DNA of 64,000 bases. Origin: Streptomyces decoyicus (GTDB lineage: Bacteria; Actinomycetota; Actinomycetes; Streptomycetales; Streptomycetaceae). The stretch lies in the NCBI RefSeq assembly GCF_019880305.1, contig NZ_CP082301.1, forward strand, positions 7,998,001-8,062,000. The letters run 5' to 3'. Of this stretch, positions 51,343 to 59,977 are shown in pieces. The position numbers and the translations under genes are program-made. Positions within the stretch are counted from its first letter, which is position 1; every line of letters starts with the position of its first letter. The notes under the pieces were generated by a model. It saw nothing but the letters and a program-made list of their open reading frames with translations, did no database searches and was not told where the DNA came from.

Positions 51343-52658
51343 AGACTTCCGTCTCGGACCGCACCGAAACCGGCGCCGGCCTCACCCCGTTCGCCGCACG
51401 CACGACGGCCCGTGAACGGGTGGACGCGGCCAGGTGGCCGGATGTGGCGCGCGGTCCGCGCGGCTCGGCCGTCCGCGCCGCCGTGACCCGGCTGCTCGTC
51501 CGGCGGGCGCTCGCCGCCCTGCCACTGCGCGTCGCGCTCGGGGAGGCCCCGGCCACGGGCGAGGAAGGGCCCCTGCTACGGGTACACGACCCGGACGCGT
51601 TCTTCCGCCGGATCGGCAGCGACGGCCTCATCGGCTTCGGCGAGTCCTATATGGCGGGGGAGTGGGACGCGGACGATCCGGTCGGCGCGCTGACCGTGCT
51701 CGCCTCCCACCTCACCGCGCTGGTGCCCCGCCCCCTGCAACGGCTCCGCGGCGCCTGGGCACACCGCCGGCCGAGCGGACAGCGCAACACGCCGGAGGGC
51801 GCACGGGAGAACATCCACCGCCACTACGACCTGTCCAACGATCTGTTCGCGCTCTTCCTGGACCGGACCATGACGTACTCCTCGGCCCTCTTCCGCAAGC
51901 GTCCCGCCACCTGGAGCGATCTGGCCGAGGCCCAGCACCGCAAGATCGACCGGCTGCTGGACCTGGCCGGCGTCGGCGAGGGCACCCGGCTGCTGGAGAT
52001 CGGCACCGGCTGGGGCGAGCTGGCCCTGCGCGCCGCCGCCCGCGGTGCCCGCGTCGTCTCCGTGACCCTGTCGCGGGAGCAGCGCGAGCTCGCCAGGGCA
52101 CGTCTTGCGCAGGCCGGTTACGCGGACCGGGTCTCGGTCGAGCTGTGTGACTACCGGCAGGTGACCGGCGTTTACGACGCCGTGGTGAGCGTGGAGATGA
52201 TCGAGGCCGTCGGCGAGGACTACTGGCCCGTCTACTTCGACACCCTCGCACGCCTGCTGGTCCCCGGCGGCCGGATCGCGCTCCAGGCGATCACCATGTC
52301 GCACGACCGGATGCTCGCCACCCGCACCACCTACACCTGGATCCACAAGTACATCTTCCCCGGCGGTCTGATCCCCTCCGTCGAGGCCATCGGACAGTGT
52401 GCCGCATCCGCCGGGCTGCGGGTACGGGAGAACGACGGATACGGCGGCCACTACGCCGAAACGCTGCGGCTGTGGCGCGAGCGCTTCACGGACCAGCCCG
52501 CCACGGTCGCCTCGTTGGGCTTCGACGCGGTGTTCCGCCGCATGTGGGAGTTCTACCTGGCCTACTGCGAGGCCGGATTCCGCGCCGGCTACCTGGACGT
52601 ACGCCAGCTGCTCCTGACCAAGGCACCCACGTCGGCGCAGGACGGCGGGGCCCGATGA
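51339..52658 (+). CDS. Cyclopropane-fatty-acid-synthase-like SAM methyltransferase (first copy)
   Basis: 439 residues. The CFA/mycolic-methyltransferase fold is shown by IHRHYDLSNDLFALFLD, TYSSALFRK, the SAM motif LLEIGTGWGELALRAA, SVEMIEAVGEDYW and GGHYAETLRLWRERF. Where classical CFA synthases have Cys (YSCAYW) this protein has Ser (TYSSALF), so it may do simple methyl or methylene addition to an unsaturated chain. GTG start overlaps the DUF1365 stop. Confidence 0.88.
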   Translation: MKTSVSDRTETGAGLTPFAARTTARERVDAARWPDVARGPRGSAVRAAVTRLLVRRALAALPLRVALGEAPATGEEGPLLRVHDPDAFFRRIGSDGLIGFGESYMAGEWDADDPVGALTVLASHLTALVPRPLQRLRGAWAHRRPSGQRNTPEGARENIHRHYDLSNDLFALFLDRTMTYSSALFRKRPATWSDLAEAQHRKIDRLLDLAGVGEGTRLLEIGTGWGELALRAAARGARVVSVTLSREQRELARARLAQAGYADRVSVELCDYRQVTGVYDAVVSVEMIEAVGEDYWPVYFDTLARLLVPGGRIALQAITMSHDRMLATRTTYTWIHKYIFPGGLIPSVEAIGQCAASAGLRVRENDGYGGHYAETLRLWRERFTDQPATVASLGFDAVFRRMWEFYLAYCEAGFRAGYLDVRQLLLTKAPTSAQDGGAR

Positions 52659-53950
52659 CGCGTGTCGCGCCCCGTCTCGCCGCACTGCTCGCAGGCCACT
52701 TCGCGGGGAACCTGCCGGTGCGGCTGCGTGCCTGGGACGGCAGCGAGGCCGGGCCGGCGGCCGCGCCGGTCGTGGTGCTGCGCTCCCCGCGTGCCCTGCG
52801 CCGCCTGCTGTGGCAGCCCGGTGAACTCGGTCTGGCGCAGGCGTACATCGCGGGCGAGCTGGACATCGACGGCGACCTCGCCGACGGCCTGAGCAGAGTG
52901 TGGCGCTCGGTACGGGAACACGGCCCGGCCCCCGGCTCTCCCGGCCCCCGGCAACTGGCCAGGATGGCCGTCACCGCACTGCGGCTCGGCGCACTGGGCC
53001 CGCGCCCGCCCGCGCCCGGAGCCCCGCAGGCACGGCTGCGGGGCGCGCTCCACAGCACCGTCCGCGACCGGGCCGCCATCAGCCATCACTACGACCTGTC
53101 CAACGACTGGTACGCCCTGCTGCTGGACGAGTCCATGGCCTACTCCTGCGGCTACTGGACGCGCCCCGCCGACCCCTCCTACGGACCGGCCGACGCCCAG
53201 CGGGACAAACTGGAGCTGGTCTGCCGGAAGCTGGGCCTTCGCCCCGGCGCCCGCTTCCTGGACGTCGGCTGCGGCTGGGGCAGCCTCGCGCTCCACGCGG
53301 CGCGGGAGCACCACGCGCAGGTCACCGCGGTCACGCTCTCGCGAGAGCAGCACGCCTTCGTGGCCGCCCGCGTCCAGGAGCTCGGCCTGAGCGATCAGGT
53401 CGAGGTCCAGCTGCGGCACTACCGGTACATCAGGGGAGGCGGCTACGACGCGGTGAGCGCGATCGAGATGGGCGAGCATGTGGGCGACGCCGAGTACCCG
53501 GCCTTCGCCGCCCGGCTGCACGCACTGCTGCGCCCCGGGGGACGGGTGCTCATCCAGCAGATGTCGCGCGGCGCCGCCGCGCCCGGCGGCGGCGCGTTCA
53601 TCGCGTCGTACATCGCCCCCGACATGCATATGCGCCCGCTGGGGGAGACCGTCGGTCTGCTGGAGGCCGGCGGGCTGGAGGTCCGGTCCGTCGAGTCGCT
53701 GCGGGAACACTACGCACGGACCATCGCCGCCTGGCACCGCACACTGGAGGCCCGCTGGGGGGAGTTCGTGGCACTGGCCGGGGAACCGACCGCCCGGGTC
53801 TGGCGGCTGTATCTGGCCGGGGCCGGTCTGGCGTTCACCGAGCGCCGCATGGGCGTCGACCAGATCCTCGCCGTACGCCCCACACCGGAAGGGGAGTCCG
53901 GCCTGCCGGCGACGCCGTACGACTGGTACGCGCGGGACGGCGGGCGATGA
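52655..53950 (+). CDS. Cyclopropane-fatty-acid-synthase-like SAM methyltransferase (second copy)
   Basis: 431 residues, divergent from the first copy. ISHHYDLSNDWYALLLDES, AYSCGYWTRP (the Cys of the bicarbonate-site motif is kept), SAM motif FLDVGCGWGSLALHAA, SAIEMGEHVGDAEY and EHYARTIAAWHRTLE. It is the more CFA-like of the two, and is also similar in layout to actinobacterial enzymes that methylenate oleoyl chains. ATGA-coupled to both neighbours, so the two methyltransferases probably act in one pathway. Confidence 0.88.
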   Translation: MTRVAPRLAALLAGHFAGNLPVRLRAWDGSEAGPAAAPVVVLRSPRALRRLLWQPGELGLAQAYIAGELDIDGDLADGLSRVWRSVREHGPAPGSPGPRQLARMAVTALRLGALGPRPPAPGAPQARLRGALHSTVRDRAAISHHYDLSNDWYALLLDESMAYSCGYWTRPADPSYGPADAQRDKLELVCRKLGLRPGARFLDVGCGWGSLALHAAREHHAQVTAVTLSREQHAFVAARVQELGLSDQVEVQLRHYRYIRGGGYDAVSAIEMGEHVGDAEYPAFAARLHALLRPGGRVLIQQMSRGAAAPGGGAFIASYIAPDMHMRPLGETVGLLEAGGLEVRSVESLREHYARTIAAWHRTLEARWGEFVALAGEPTARVWRLYLAGAGLAFTERRMGVDQILAVRPTPEGESGLPATPYDWYARDGGR

Positions 53951-54774
53951 CCGGATTCCCCTGGGCGGCCTTCGCCGCCAACCTCGCGGTGGCGGCCGGC
54001 GCCGCGTTCGCCGTCATGTTGATCACGTTCGCCGTGGCCCGGGCCAAAGGGGTGCACCGGCTGGTGGACATCGCATGGGGAGCGGCCTTCACCGCGGTGG
54101 CCCTGACCACGTGTGCCCTGTCCGCCGGTTACGGGGACGACGGCCGGCGGATCCTGGTCACGGCCGCCACGGCGGTGTGGGGGCTGCGGCTGTCCGTCCA
54201 TATCGCCCGGCGGGGGCGCGGTCACGGTGAGGATCCGCGCTACGCCCGCATGCTGGCCAAGGCCCCCGGCAGCCGCGACGCCTATGCTCTGCGCACGGTG
54301 TACCTGTTGCAGGGCGGACTGGTGTGGCTGATCTCGCTGCCGGTGCAGGTGGCTCAGTATGCGGCGGTGCCGCTGGGGGCGAGTGACGTCGCCGGCGGGC
54401 TGCTGTGGGCGGCCGGCTGTGTCTTCGAGTGTGTCGGGGACTTCCAGCTCGCCCGGTTCAAGGCCGACCCGGACAACAAGGGCCGGGTGATGGACCGCGG
54501 CCTGTGGGGCTGGACCCGTCACCCCAACTACTTCGGCGACTTCCTCGTCTGGTGGGGACTGTTCCTGCCGGCCTGCGGCACCCTGCAGAGCGCCGCGGTC
54601 GCCGTGGTCTCGCCGCTGGTGATGTCGTACCTGCTGATCCACGGCAGCGGTAAGCGACTGCTGGAGAACCATCTGGCCGACCGCCCCGGATACGCCGCCT
54701 ACACGGCCCGCACCAGCGGTTTCCTGCCGCTGCCGGCGCGCCGACGCCCCCACCCGGAGGACCACCGCTCATGA
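53947..54774 (+). CDS. DUF1295 / steroid 5-alpha-reductase-like membrane protein
   Basis: 275 residues with about six membrane segments and the C-terminal signature MDRGLWGWTRHPNYFGDFLV WWG and GSGKRLLENHLADRPGY, shared by steroid 5-alpha reductases and isoprenylcysteine methyltransferases. A member could reduce a double bond, for example in a methylene-branched acyl chain made by the upstream methyltransferases, using NADPH. Coupled by ATGA overlaps. Confidence 0.87.
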   Translation: MTGFPWAAFAANLAVAAGAAFAVMLITFAVARAKGVHRLVDIAWGAAFTAVALTTCALSAGYGDDGRRILVTAATAVWGLRLSVHIARRGRGHGEDPRYARMLAKAPGSRDAYALRTVYLLQGGLVWLISLPVQVAQYAAVPLGASDVAGGLLWAAGCVFECVGDFQLARFKADPDNKGRVMDRGLWGWTRHPNYFGDFLVWWGLFLPACGTLQSAAVAVVSPLVMSYLLIHGSGKRLLENHLADRPGYAAYTARTSGFLPLPARRRPHPEDHRS

Positions 54775-55484
54775 GGACAGGCCCGGCACAGAGCGCACAC
54801 CCCGACAGCGGCGGCGGACTGCGCGGCACGCACCGTCCGCTGGTGGTCCACCGCCGCCCGGAAACCCCGCGGGCCGCAGTGCTGCTGATGCACGGAGGGA
54901 GGGCCGACGGCCGGACCCCGCCACCGCGGCTCAACCTCCCCGCACTGCGGATGCGGCCCTTCGGCTCCGCGATCTCCCGGCCACCGGGCGGGCGGGATCT
55001 GTTGCTCGCCTCCGTGCGCTACCGCTGCCGGGGGTGGAACGGGCCCCAGGCGGACGCCGCCCAGGACGCCCGCCGGGCGCTCGCCGAGCTGACCGCGCTC
55101 GCCGCGGACGTACCGGTCGTGCTCGTCGGCCACTCCATGGGCGGCCGGGCCGCCCTGCTCACCGGCGGACACCCGGCAGTCCGCGGCATCGTGGCGCTCG
55201 CCCCGTGGTGCCCGCCCGGCGAACCCGCCTCCCATCTGCGCGGCCGGACCGTCGTACTGCTGCACGACAAGCACGACCGGGTCACCGACGCCGAGGGCTC
55301 GTGGGCCTTCGCCGACCGTGCCCGGCAGTCGGGTGCCCGGGCCCACTCGGTCGCCATGCCGCGCGGCGGACACACCATGCTCCGTGGCGCCCGCCAGTGG
55401 CACCGCCTGACCGTGGATCTCGTCGCCGCCATCCTGGCCGGCACACCGTTGGAGGTATCGGCCGACGGACGGTTCCCCGGCTGA
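54771..55484 (+). CDS. Alpha/beta hydrolase, last gene of the lipid operon
   Basis: 237 residues. AAVLLMHGGRADGRTPPP (oxyanion turn), nucleophile VVLVGHSMGGRAALLTGG, acid LLHDKHDRV and His MPRGGHTMLRG complete a catalytic triad. It may release or transfer a modified acyl group, or act as a lipase on oxidised lipids. ATGA-coupled to the DUF1295 gene and followed by a 420-nt gap, so it ends the operon. Confidence 0.83.
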   Translation: MRTGPAQSAHPDSGGGLRGTHRPLVVHRRPETPRAAVLLMHGGRADGRTPPPRLNLPALRMRPFGSAISRPPGGRDLLLASVRYRCRGWNGPQADAAQDARRALAELTALAADVPVVLVGHSMGGRAALLTGGHPAVRGIVALAPWCPPGEPASHLRGRTVVLLHDKHDRVTDAEGSWAFADRARQSGARAHSVAMPRGGHTMLRGARQWHRLTVDLVAAILAGTPLEVSADGRFPG

Positions 55485-55906
55485 ACGACCCGCACCATGC
55501 ACACCACCAGCCCCACACGCCACACTTTTTTCTGACGTCCCGTCAGTTATTCACCAGGCGGAGTGGGGTCGGAAGTGCGCGATCCGGCGCGCGGCCACGC
55601 GCCCCTGGATCGCCGTGCCGGGGCCCTTCCGCGTGCCCAAGTCCCGGGCGGGGAAGCCTTCTTGAGGGTGGGGCCAAGTGAGCGTCCCCTGCCCGAACGG
55701 GCCGTCAGGGCATGCCTCGACGGCGGTACTTGGCAAGGCCGGCGATTACGCGATCGTCGCTTTTCAGTCAAGAGGATCGCCGGAAACGAGCAAAAGAGGC
55801 AACTTACTGACCAGATTGTCGCGTCTTCCGTGCAGAGTCATCAAACGGGGCCATGGAGTCTGCCCCGTGCCAAGGGCTCAGAAACCGGGCTTCCGAAGGA
55901 GAAGGT
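55485..55906 (+). promoter_or_regulatory. 420-nt region before tgmA with palindrome CTGACG-N3-CGTCAG
   Basis: No convincing gene is seen here. At 55532-55546 a perfect 6+3+6 inverted repeat follows a run of T, in an AT-richer patch; it resembles operators of TetR-like repressors. Around 55755-55810 the base composition falls again and probably contains the tgmA promoter. Open frames crossing the region have no domain. Confidence 0.45.
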
Positions 55907-56098
55907 ATGCGACCGTTTGCGTTGAGCTACGCCCGTCCGGCGGTGAAATCACCGACCACCACCCCCTACAGCTATGACGCCACACGGCAACTCAACGTCC
56001 TTCCGGACGGGCGCCCGGCCACCTGTAGCCGGGCGGTGCTGCTGGCGACCGGCACCACCGCCTCCACCGCCGGTTCCAAGACCCACTTCGACGACTGA
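55907..56098 (+). CDS. tgmA: Graspetide precursor (ATP-grasp-modified RiPP)
   Basis: 63 residues from ATG 55907, with AGGAG/GAAGG upstream. The leader begins MRPFALSYARPAV and contains the conserved TPYSYDATRQLNVLPDGR, recognised by the cognate ligase. The C-terminal core TASTAGSKTHFDD provides Thr/Ser/Lys acceptors and Asp donors for ester or amide cross-links. This matches the TgmA family. The ligase gene starts 6 nt downstream. No protease or exporter is adjacent. Confidence 0.92.
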   Translation: MRPFALSYARPAVKSPTTTPYSYDATRQLNVLPDGRPATCSRAVLLATGTTASTAGSKTHFDD

Positions 56099-56104
56099 GC
56101 GCCG

Positions 56105-57034
56105 ATGACCGTCCTGGTCCTTACCTGCGAGGAAGATTTGACGGCGGACATCGTGGTGTCGACGTTGCAGGACCTCGGTGTCCCGCTCGTCCGCCTCGAC
56201 CCCGCCGACCTGCCCGGGCGGGTTGCCCTGTCGGCGGAGTATGCCGAGAACGATTTCCACGGATATCTCAAATCGGGCGAACGCATGGTGAGTCTGAGCA
56301 GCCTGCGCTCGGTATGGGTACGCCGCCCCGGCACCCCTGGGGCGCGCGCCCCCGAACAGTCCACCTGGATCACGGCCGAGTCCGAGCAGGCGCTGTACGG
56401 CATGCTCGCCTGCACCCCGGCGCGCTGGATGAACCATCCCGTCGCGTCCGTGCAGGCACGCAACAAGCCGTGGCAGCTCCAGATCGCCCACCGCAGCGGC
56501 TTCCTCGTACCCCCCACGCTGATCACCACGTTCCCGGCGGTTGCCCGGCAGTTCGCGGCCGCCCACCAGGACCTGGTGGTGAAATCGGTCAGCGGAAAGC
56601 ACCCCGGTGACCCACCGCTGGTGCTGCCCACCACACGCATCAGCCCGGACGCGGACTTCAGCGGGGTCGCGGCCGGTCCGACCCTGCTCCAGCAGCACAT
56701 CCCCAAGGAGGCCGATATCCGGCTGACCTGCGTCGGTGAGCATCTCTTCGCCGCCCGCAAGAAGGCCGACCCCGAGGAAGTGGACAGCCGCTTCACCCAG
56801 AACGGCACCTGGGAGCCTGCCGAGGTGCCCGATTCCATCCACCGGGCGGTGGACCAGTACATGAAAACCGCCCGACTTGCCTATGGTGCCTTTGACTTCG
56901 CCGAAGACCCGGACGGAGCATGGTGGTTCCTCGAATGCAACCAGGGCGGGCAGTTCGGGTTCGTCCAACTGGAGACCGATCAGCCCATCGCCCAGGCCAT
57001 CGCCACCTGGCTGGCGGTGGAACCCGCCACCTGA
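56105..57034 (+). CDS. tgmB: ATP-grasp graspetide maturase
   Basis: 309 residues. TVLVLTCEEDLTADIVV opens the pre-ATP-grasp domain; VWVRRPG, HPVASVQARNKPWQLQIA, LVVKSVSGKHPGD (nucleotide Lys), QQHIPKEADIRLTCVG, FDFAEDPDGAWWFLECN and QGGQFGF (Mg ligands) match TgmB-type RiPP ligases. It activates Asp side chains of TgmA with ATP and links them to Thr/Ser or Lys. The start lacks its own strong ribosome-binding site and is probably coupled to tgmA. The methyltransferase tgmC seen in fuscimiditide-type loci is absent. Confidence 0.93.
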   Translation: MTVLVLTCEEDLTADIVVSTLQDLGVPLVRLDPADLPGRVALSAEYAENDFHGYLKSGERMVSLSSLRSVWVRRPGTPGARAPEQSTWITAESEQALYGMLACTPARWMNHPVASVQARNKPWQLQIAHRSGFLVPPTLITTFPAVARQFAAAHQDLVVKSVSGKHPGDPPLVLPTTRISPDADFSGVAAGPTLLQQHIPKEADIRLTCVGEHLFAARKKADPEEVDSRFTQNGTWEPAEVPDSIHRAVDQYMKTARLAYGAFDFAEDPDGAWWFLECNQGGQFGFVQLETDQPIAQAIATWLAVEPAT

Positions 57035-57163
57035 CCCCGCAGCGGAGCCGGACGCCGGGACCGTGGCGTCGCGAGGCCGAGGGCTGTTCACTCCCGCCTC
57101 GTCCCCACGGTCCCGGCGCGCCGGCGCCCGAGCACGGCGCGCCCCGGCCGCCTGCCGCCCCGG

Positions 57164-57682
57164 CTACTTGCTCAGGACATTCGCGAACACGATGAACAGC
57201 CCGATCAGCACATCCACCCCACCGACCCGGAAGGACCCCGCCCAGTTCCGGCCCGCCACCCGGGCCGCCCACACCCCCCAGCCGAACAACGCCACCGTAT
57301 TGATGGTCAGGGCGACATCGATCGCGCTCTCCTCGCCCCACCACTTCGCGTGGGCACAGAGCAGCACGGCAATCGTCGGCACCGTCGCGGCCACCAGCGG
57401 CCATTCGGTCAGCATCGAACGGAACGCGCTGGCGGTGACGTGGGTGTCCTCGCCCGTCTGGTGCGCGATGGAGTGTGCGTAGCCGTGCGCCGCGGCCGAC
57501 GCCACCGCCGACAGCGCCACCCACAACGCGTCGTACCCCGGGTTGGCCGGTGTCCCTTCATGGCTCAGCGCGGCGGCCAGCGCGCTGGCGAGCACCGAAC
57601 CGTAGACCCCGCCGAACAGCAGTCGCTGGAGGGGTTCCGCCCGTCTGCCGGGCGGCAGGGAATCGCTGCGACGTACGGACAA
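57164..57682 (-). CDS. Hypothetical membrane protein with TTG start
   Basis: 172 residues, four to five hydrophobic segments (GGVYGSVLASALAAALS, YDALWVALSAVASAAA, LVAATVPTIAVLLCAHA, DVALTINTVALFGWGVW, DVLIGLFIVFANVL). TTG 57682 is chosen because GAGGTGG lies 4 nt upstream and no in-frame ATG or GTG fits. It resembles small uncharacterised actinobacterial membrane proteins; I recognise no function. It is convergent to tgmB with a 129-nt gap. Confidence 0.6.
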   Translation of the reverse strand: MSVRRSDSLPPGRRAEPLQRLLFGGVYGSVLASALAAALSHEGTPANPGYDALWVALSAVASAAAHGYAHSIAHQTGEDTHVTASAFRSMLTEWPLVAATVPTIAVLLCAHAKWWGEESAIDVALTINTVALFGWGVWAARVAGRNWAGSFRVGGVDVLIGLFIVFANVLSK

Positions 57683-57851
57683 GGCGCCACCTCACAGGGC
57701 CGACGGGGCTTCCCCCGCTCCGGGGGCACCCACGAGATGTAGCAGCCCACGACGCGGATCGGCCCGAAGCTACGCCGACGGTGCCCGCGAATTACGTCCG
57801 CGCCGCGGCAGCGCGGGGGAATGCGGCTTCGCCCCGCGGGCGGCAGCGCTG

Positions 57852-59222
57852 TCAGACGCGCAAGGTCAAGGGCGGGTGCGTGCCGTTCAGATAGTGGTCG
57901 CCGATGTCGCGGAGCCGGTGGCTGGGGGAGGCCTGCGCTGTCAGGATGCGTGCGTTGCGCCAGAACCGGTCGAATCCCGGAGCGCCGGCGGGGGAGTCGG
58001 CGCCCTGCGTGAGCTCCAGGACACGGGTGGTGATCTCCATCGCGGACCTGCTGGTGACGGCCTCGGCCGCGGCCACGAGGACTGCGATGTCGGCACGCTC
58101 GTCCACCCCGAGCTCCTGTCCCGCGAGGAGGCCCCGCGCCAGCGCCTCCGTCGCCGATTCGACCACCGCCGAGGCGGTGTGAGCGGCCGTCACCAATTCC
58201 CCGTACGCGAGGAGGAGGTAGGGATCCGGACCGAGTCGTTCCTGGTATGCGTCGGTGTCCGGGCCCGTGGCCGGCCAGCCGCGCGGTGCCGCCCGGTCGA
58301 GGTCCCGTGCCTCGGCAAGGGCGCCTTCGGCCGTTCCCAGACTGACGTGGACGAGGGCGAGCCGGAGGGCCAGCGGGGCGAGTGTGGCGAAGGGGGAGAC
58401 GGCGTGCTCGTCACGGGGGACAGCGCCGAGGACGTGCTCGGCGGGGACCGGGACGTTGTCGAAGCTGATGCGGCCGGCGCCGGTGAGCCGCTGGCCGAGG
58501 CGGTCGTCCTCGGGGTCGGCCAGCACGCCGGGGTGGTCCGGGTCGACACACACGATCAGTGAATCGCCGGTATCCGTGCACACCGCGCCGAGCACCAGCC
58601 GGTCCGCGACAAGGACGCCCGAGGCAAGGGCCTTGCACCCGTTGAGGAGGTACCCGCCGTCGGCCGGTGTGAGAGTGAGGTCGGGACCTGTCGTCGGCTC
58701 CAGGTCCGGAATGTCGGTGCTCCCGCCCCAGAGCCACTGCTCCGCGGCCGTCCGGAGTTCGAGTCCGTCGGCCTTTTCCGGGGTGCCGAAGAACCGTGCG
58801 CTCCACGACAACACATAGTGCCGGCCCAGCAGTTCACCGACGGAGCTGTCGGCGGCCGCGATCTCCCGGATGACCGCGCAGGCGGTGCGCCAGTCGATGC
58901 CGCGCCGGGCCGGGCCGGGCGGTGTCAGCAGCGCGGGCAGCCCCGCTTCGCGCAGCCGGGAGACTTCGTCGAACGGAGGCTTGCCCGCTCGGTCGCGGCT
59001 GAGGGCGTCGACGGCGAGGTCATCCGCGATCTCCCTGGTGACCCGGAGCCGGATCCCTTCATCGGCAAGGTGGTTGAGCTCCATGAAGGCGGGCCGTGCT
59101 GCGGATTTCTTCGGCATTGCGCCGTTCACCGTCCTGTCGGGTGTCTCCGGCGCGGGCCGGGAGGCCGGGTCGTCGACCGGAGGAGCGGAACGCATCGGTA
59201 CCCGCACGCCCACGTCACCCAC
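57852..59222 (-). CDS. DszC/SfnC-like flavin-dependent monooxygenase (acyl-CoA dehydrogenase fold)
   Basis: Up to 456 residues (GTG 59222 with AGGGAAG upstream; ATG 59195 and 59117 are alternatives). The acyl-CoA dehydrogenase fold runs from LREAGLPALLTPPGPARRG to FDRFWRNARILTAQASPSHR. The ending with RFWRNAR and HRLRDIGDHYLNG is typical of the DszC/SfnC branch of two-component flavin monooxygenases, not CoA dehydrogenases. Such enzymes oxidise organosulfur or other small substrates with reduced flavin from a partner. No flavin reductase is adjacent. It lies 155 nt downstream of a same-strand Rrf2 regulator gene. Confidence 0.8.
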   Translation of the reverse strand: MGDVGVRVPMRSAPPVDDPASRPAPETPDRTVNGAMPKKSAARPAFMELNHLADEGIRLRVTREIADDLAVDALSRDRAGKPPFDEVSRLREAGLPALLTPPGPARRGIDWRTACAVIREIAAADSSVGELLGRHYVLSWSARFFGTPEKADGLELRTAAEQWLWGGSTDIPDLEPTTGPDLTLTPADGGYLLNGCKALASGVLVADRLVLGAVCTDTGDSLIVCVDPDHPGVLADPEDDRLGQRLTGAGRISFDNVPVPAEHVLGAVPRDEHAVSPFATLAPLALRLALVHVSLGTAEGALAEARDLDRAAPRGWPATGPDTDAYQERLGPDPYLLLAYGELVTAAHTASAVVESATEALARGLLAGQELGVDERADIAVLVAAAEAVTSRSAMEITTRVLELTQGADSPAGAPGFDRFWRNARILTAQASPSHRLRDIGDHYLNGTHPPLTLRV

Positions 59223-59377
59223 CCCGGCTTCCCTAGTTTTCCCACTGGATTGATAGGGAAAGGATCGCTTCCGGACTGCGGGCGGATCAAGGGGTGTTCA
59301 AGGGGTGGACAGCCCGGTCTCGGCATCCGGAAGGGGCGTCTGGCGGCCCGGCTACGTGCCCGACCGGCCGGGCGGCC

Positions 59378-59836
59378 CTACGGATTCGTCCAGGAAGCGG
59401 GGTCCTCGGTCAGTGCGGACACCTGGGACGGCAGCTCGGCCGAGGCGACATCGGCCAGGGATACGCCGTCGAGGATCTGGCGGACATTGGCCCGCAGGGC
59501 GACCCACAGCGGCAGCAGCGATGCGGCGGGCCCCGTGTACGACAACTCCGGTGGGCGGACTCCGCGTACCGACACCAGCGGACCGTCCACGACCCGGATG
59601 ACATCCGCGATGCTGATGGCCTCGGCGGGCTTGGCCAGCCGGTAGCCGCCGTTGCCGCCGCGTTGGCTGTGGACGAGCCCGCCCCGGCGCATGTCGTTCA
59701 AGATACCTTCGAGGAATTTATGCGGAATGTCCTGTGCCTGGGCGATGGCCTCCGCCTTGAGCGGCCCCGCGTCCCGGGCGGTGGCGAGTTGCAGCGCCGC
59801 CCGCACGGCATAGTCCGCTCTGGCTGAAATCCGCAT
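59378..59836 (-). CDS. Rrf2 family transcriptional regulator
   Basis: 152 residues. RISARADYAVRAALQLATA, QDIPHKFLEGILNDMRRGG and HSQRGGNGGYRLAKPAEAIS form the Rrf2 winged helix. The Cys residues that bind an iron-sulfur cluster in NsrR or IscR are absent, so it is a non-cluster member. ATG 59836 is preferred; GATAAT ends 7 nt before it, which fits a leaderless transcript. Divergent from the aldehyde oxidoreductase genes and upstream of the DszC-like gene, so either may be its target. Confidence 0.87.
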   Translation of the reverse strand: MRISARADYAVRAALQLATARDAGPLKAEAIAQAQDIPHKFLEGILNDMRRGGLVHSQRGGNGGYRLAKPAEAISIADVIRVVDGPLVSVRGVRPPELSYTGPAASLLPLWVALRANVRQILDGVSLADVASAELPSQVSALTEDPASWTNP

Positions 59837-59977
59837 GCCCCGCATTATCCCGTAAGGGGCGCGGTGCGGGACCTCCGGGTGTGCCCACGCCCCCTGCCCG
59901 GAGCCTCCCCGTCCGGTTGCGAGCCCGGACGACCGGACGGAGGCTCGACGTACGGCATCGACTCCGAGGTGAGTGTC

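Noticed and set aside
55563..55925. Open frames upstream of tgmA
   Set aside because: No start with a ribosome-binding site and no family similarity; the region is better explained as regulatory.
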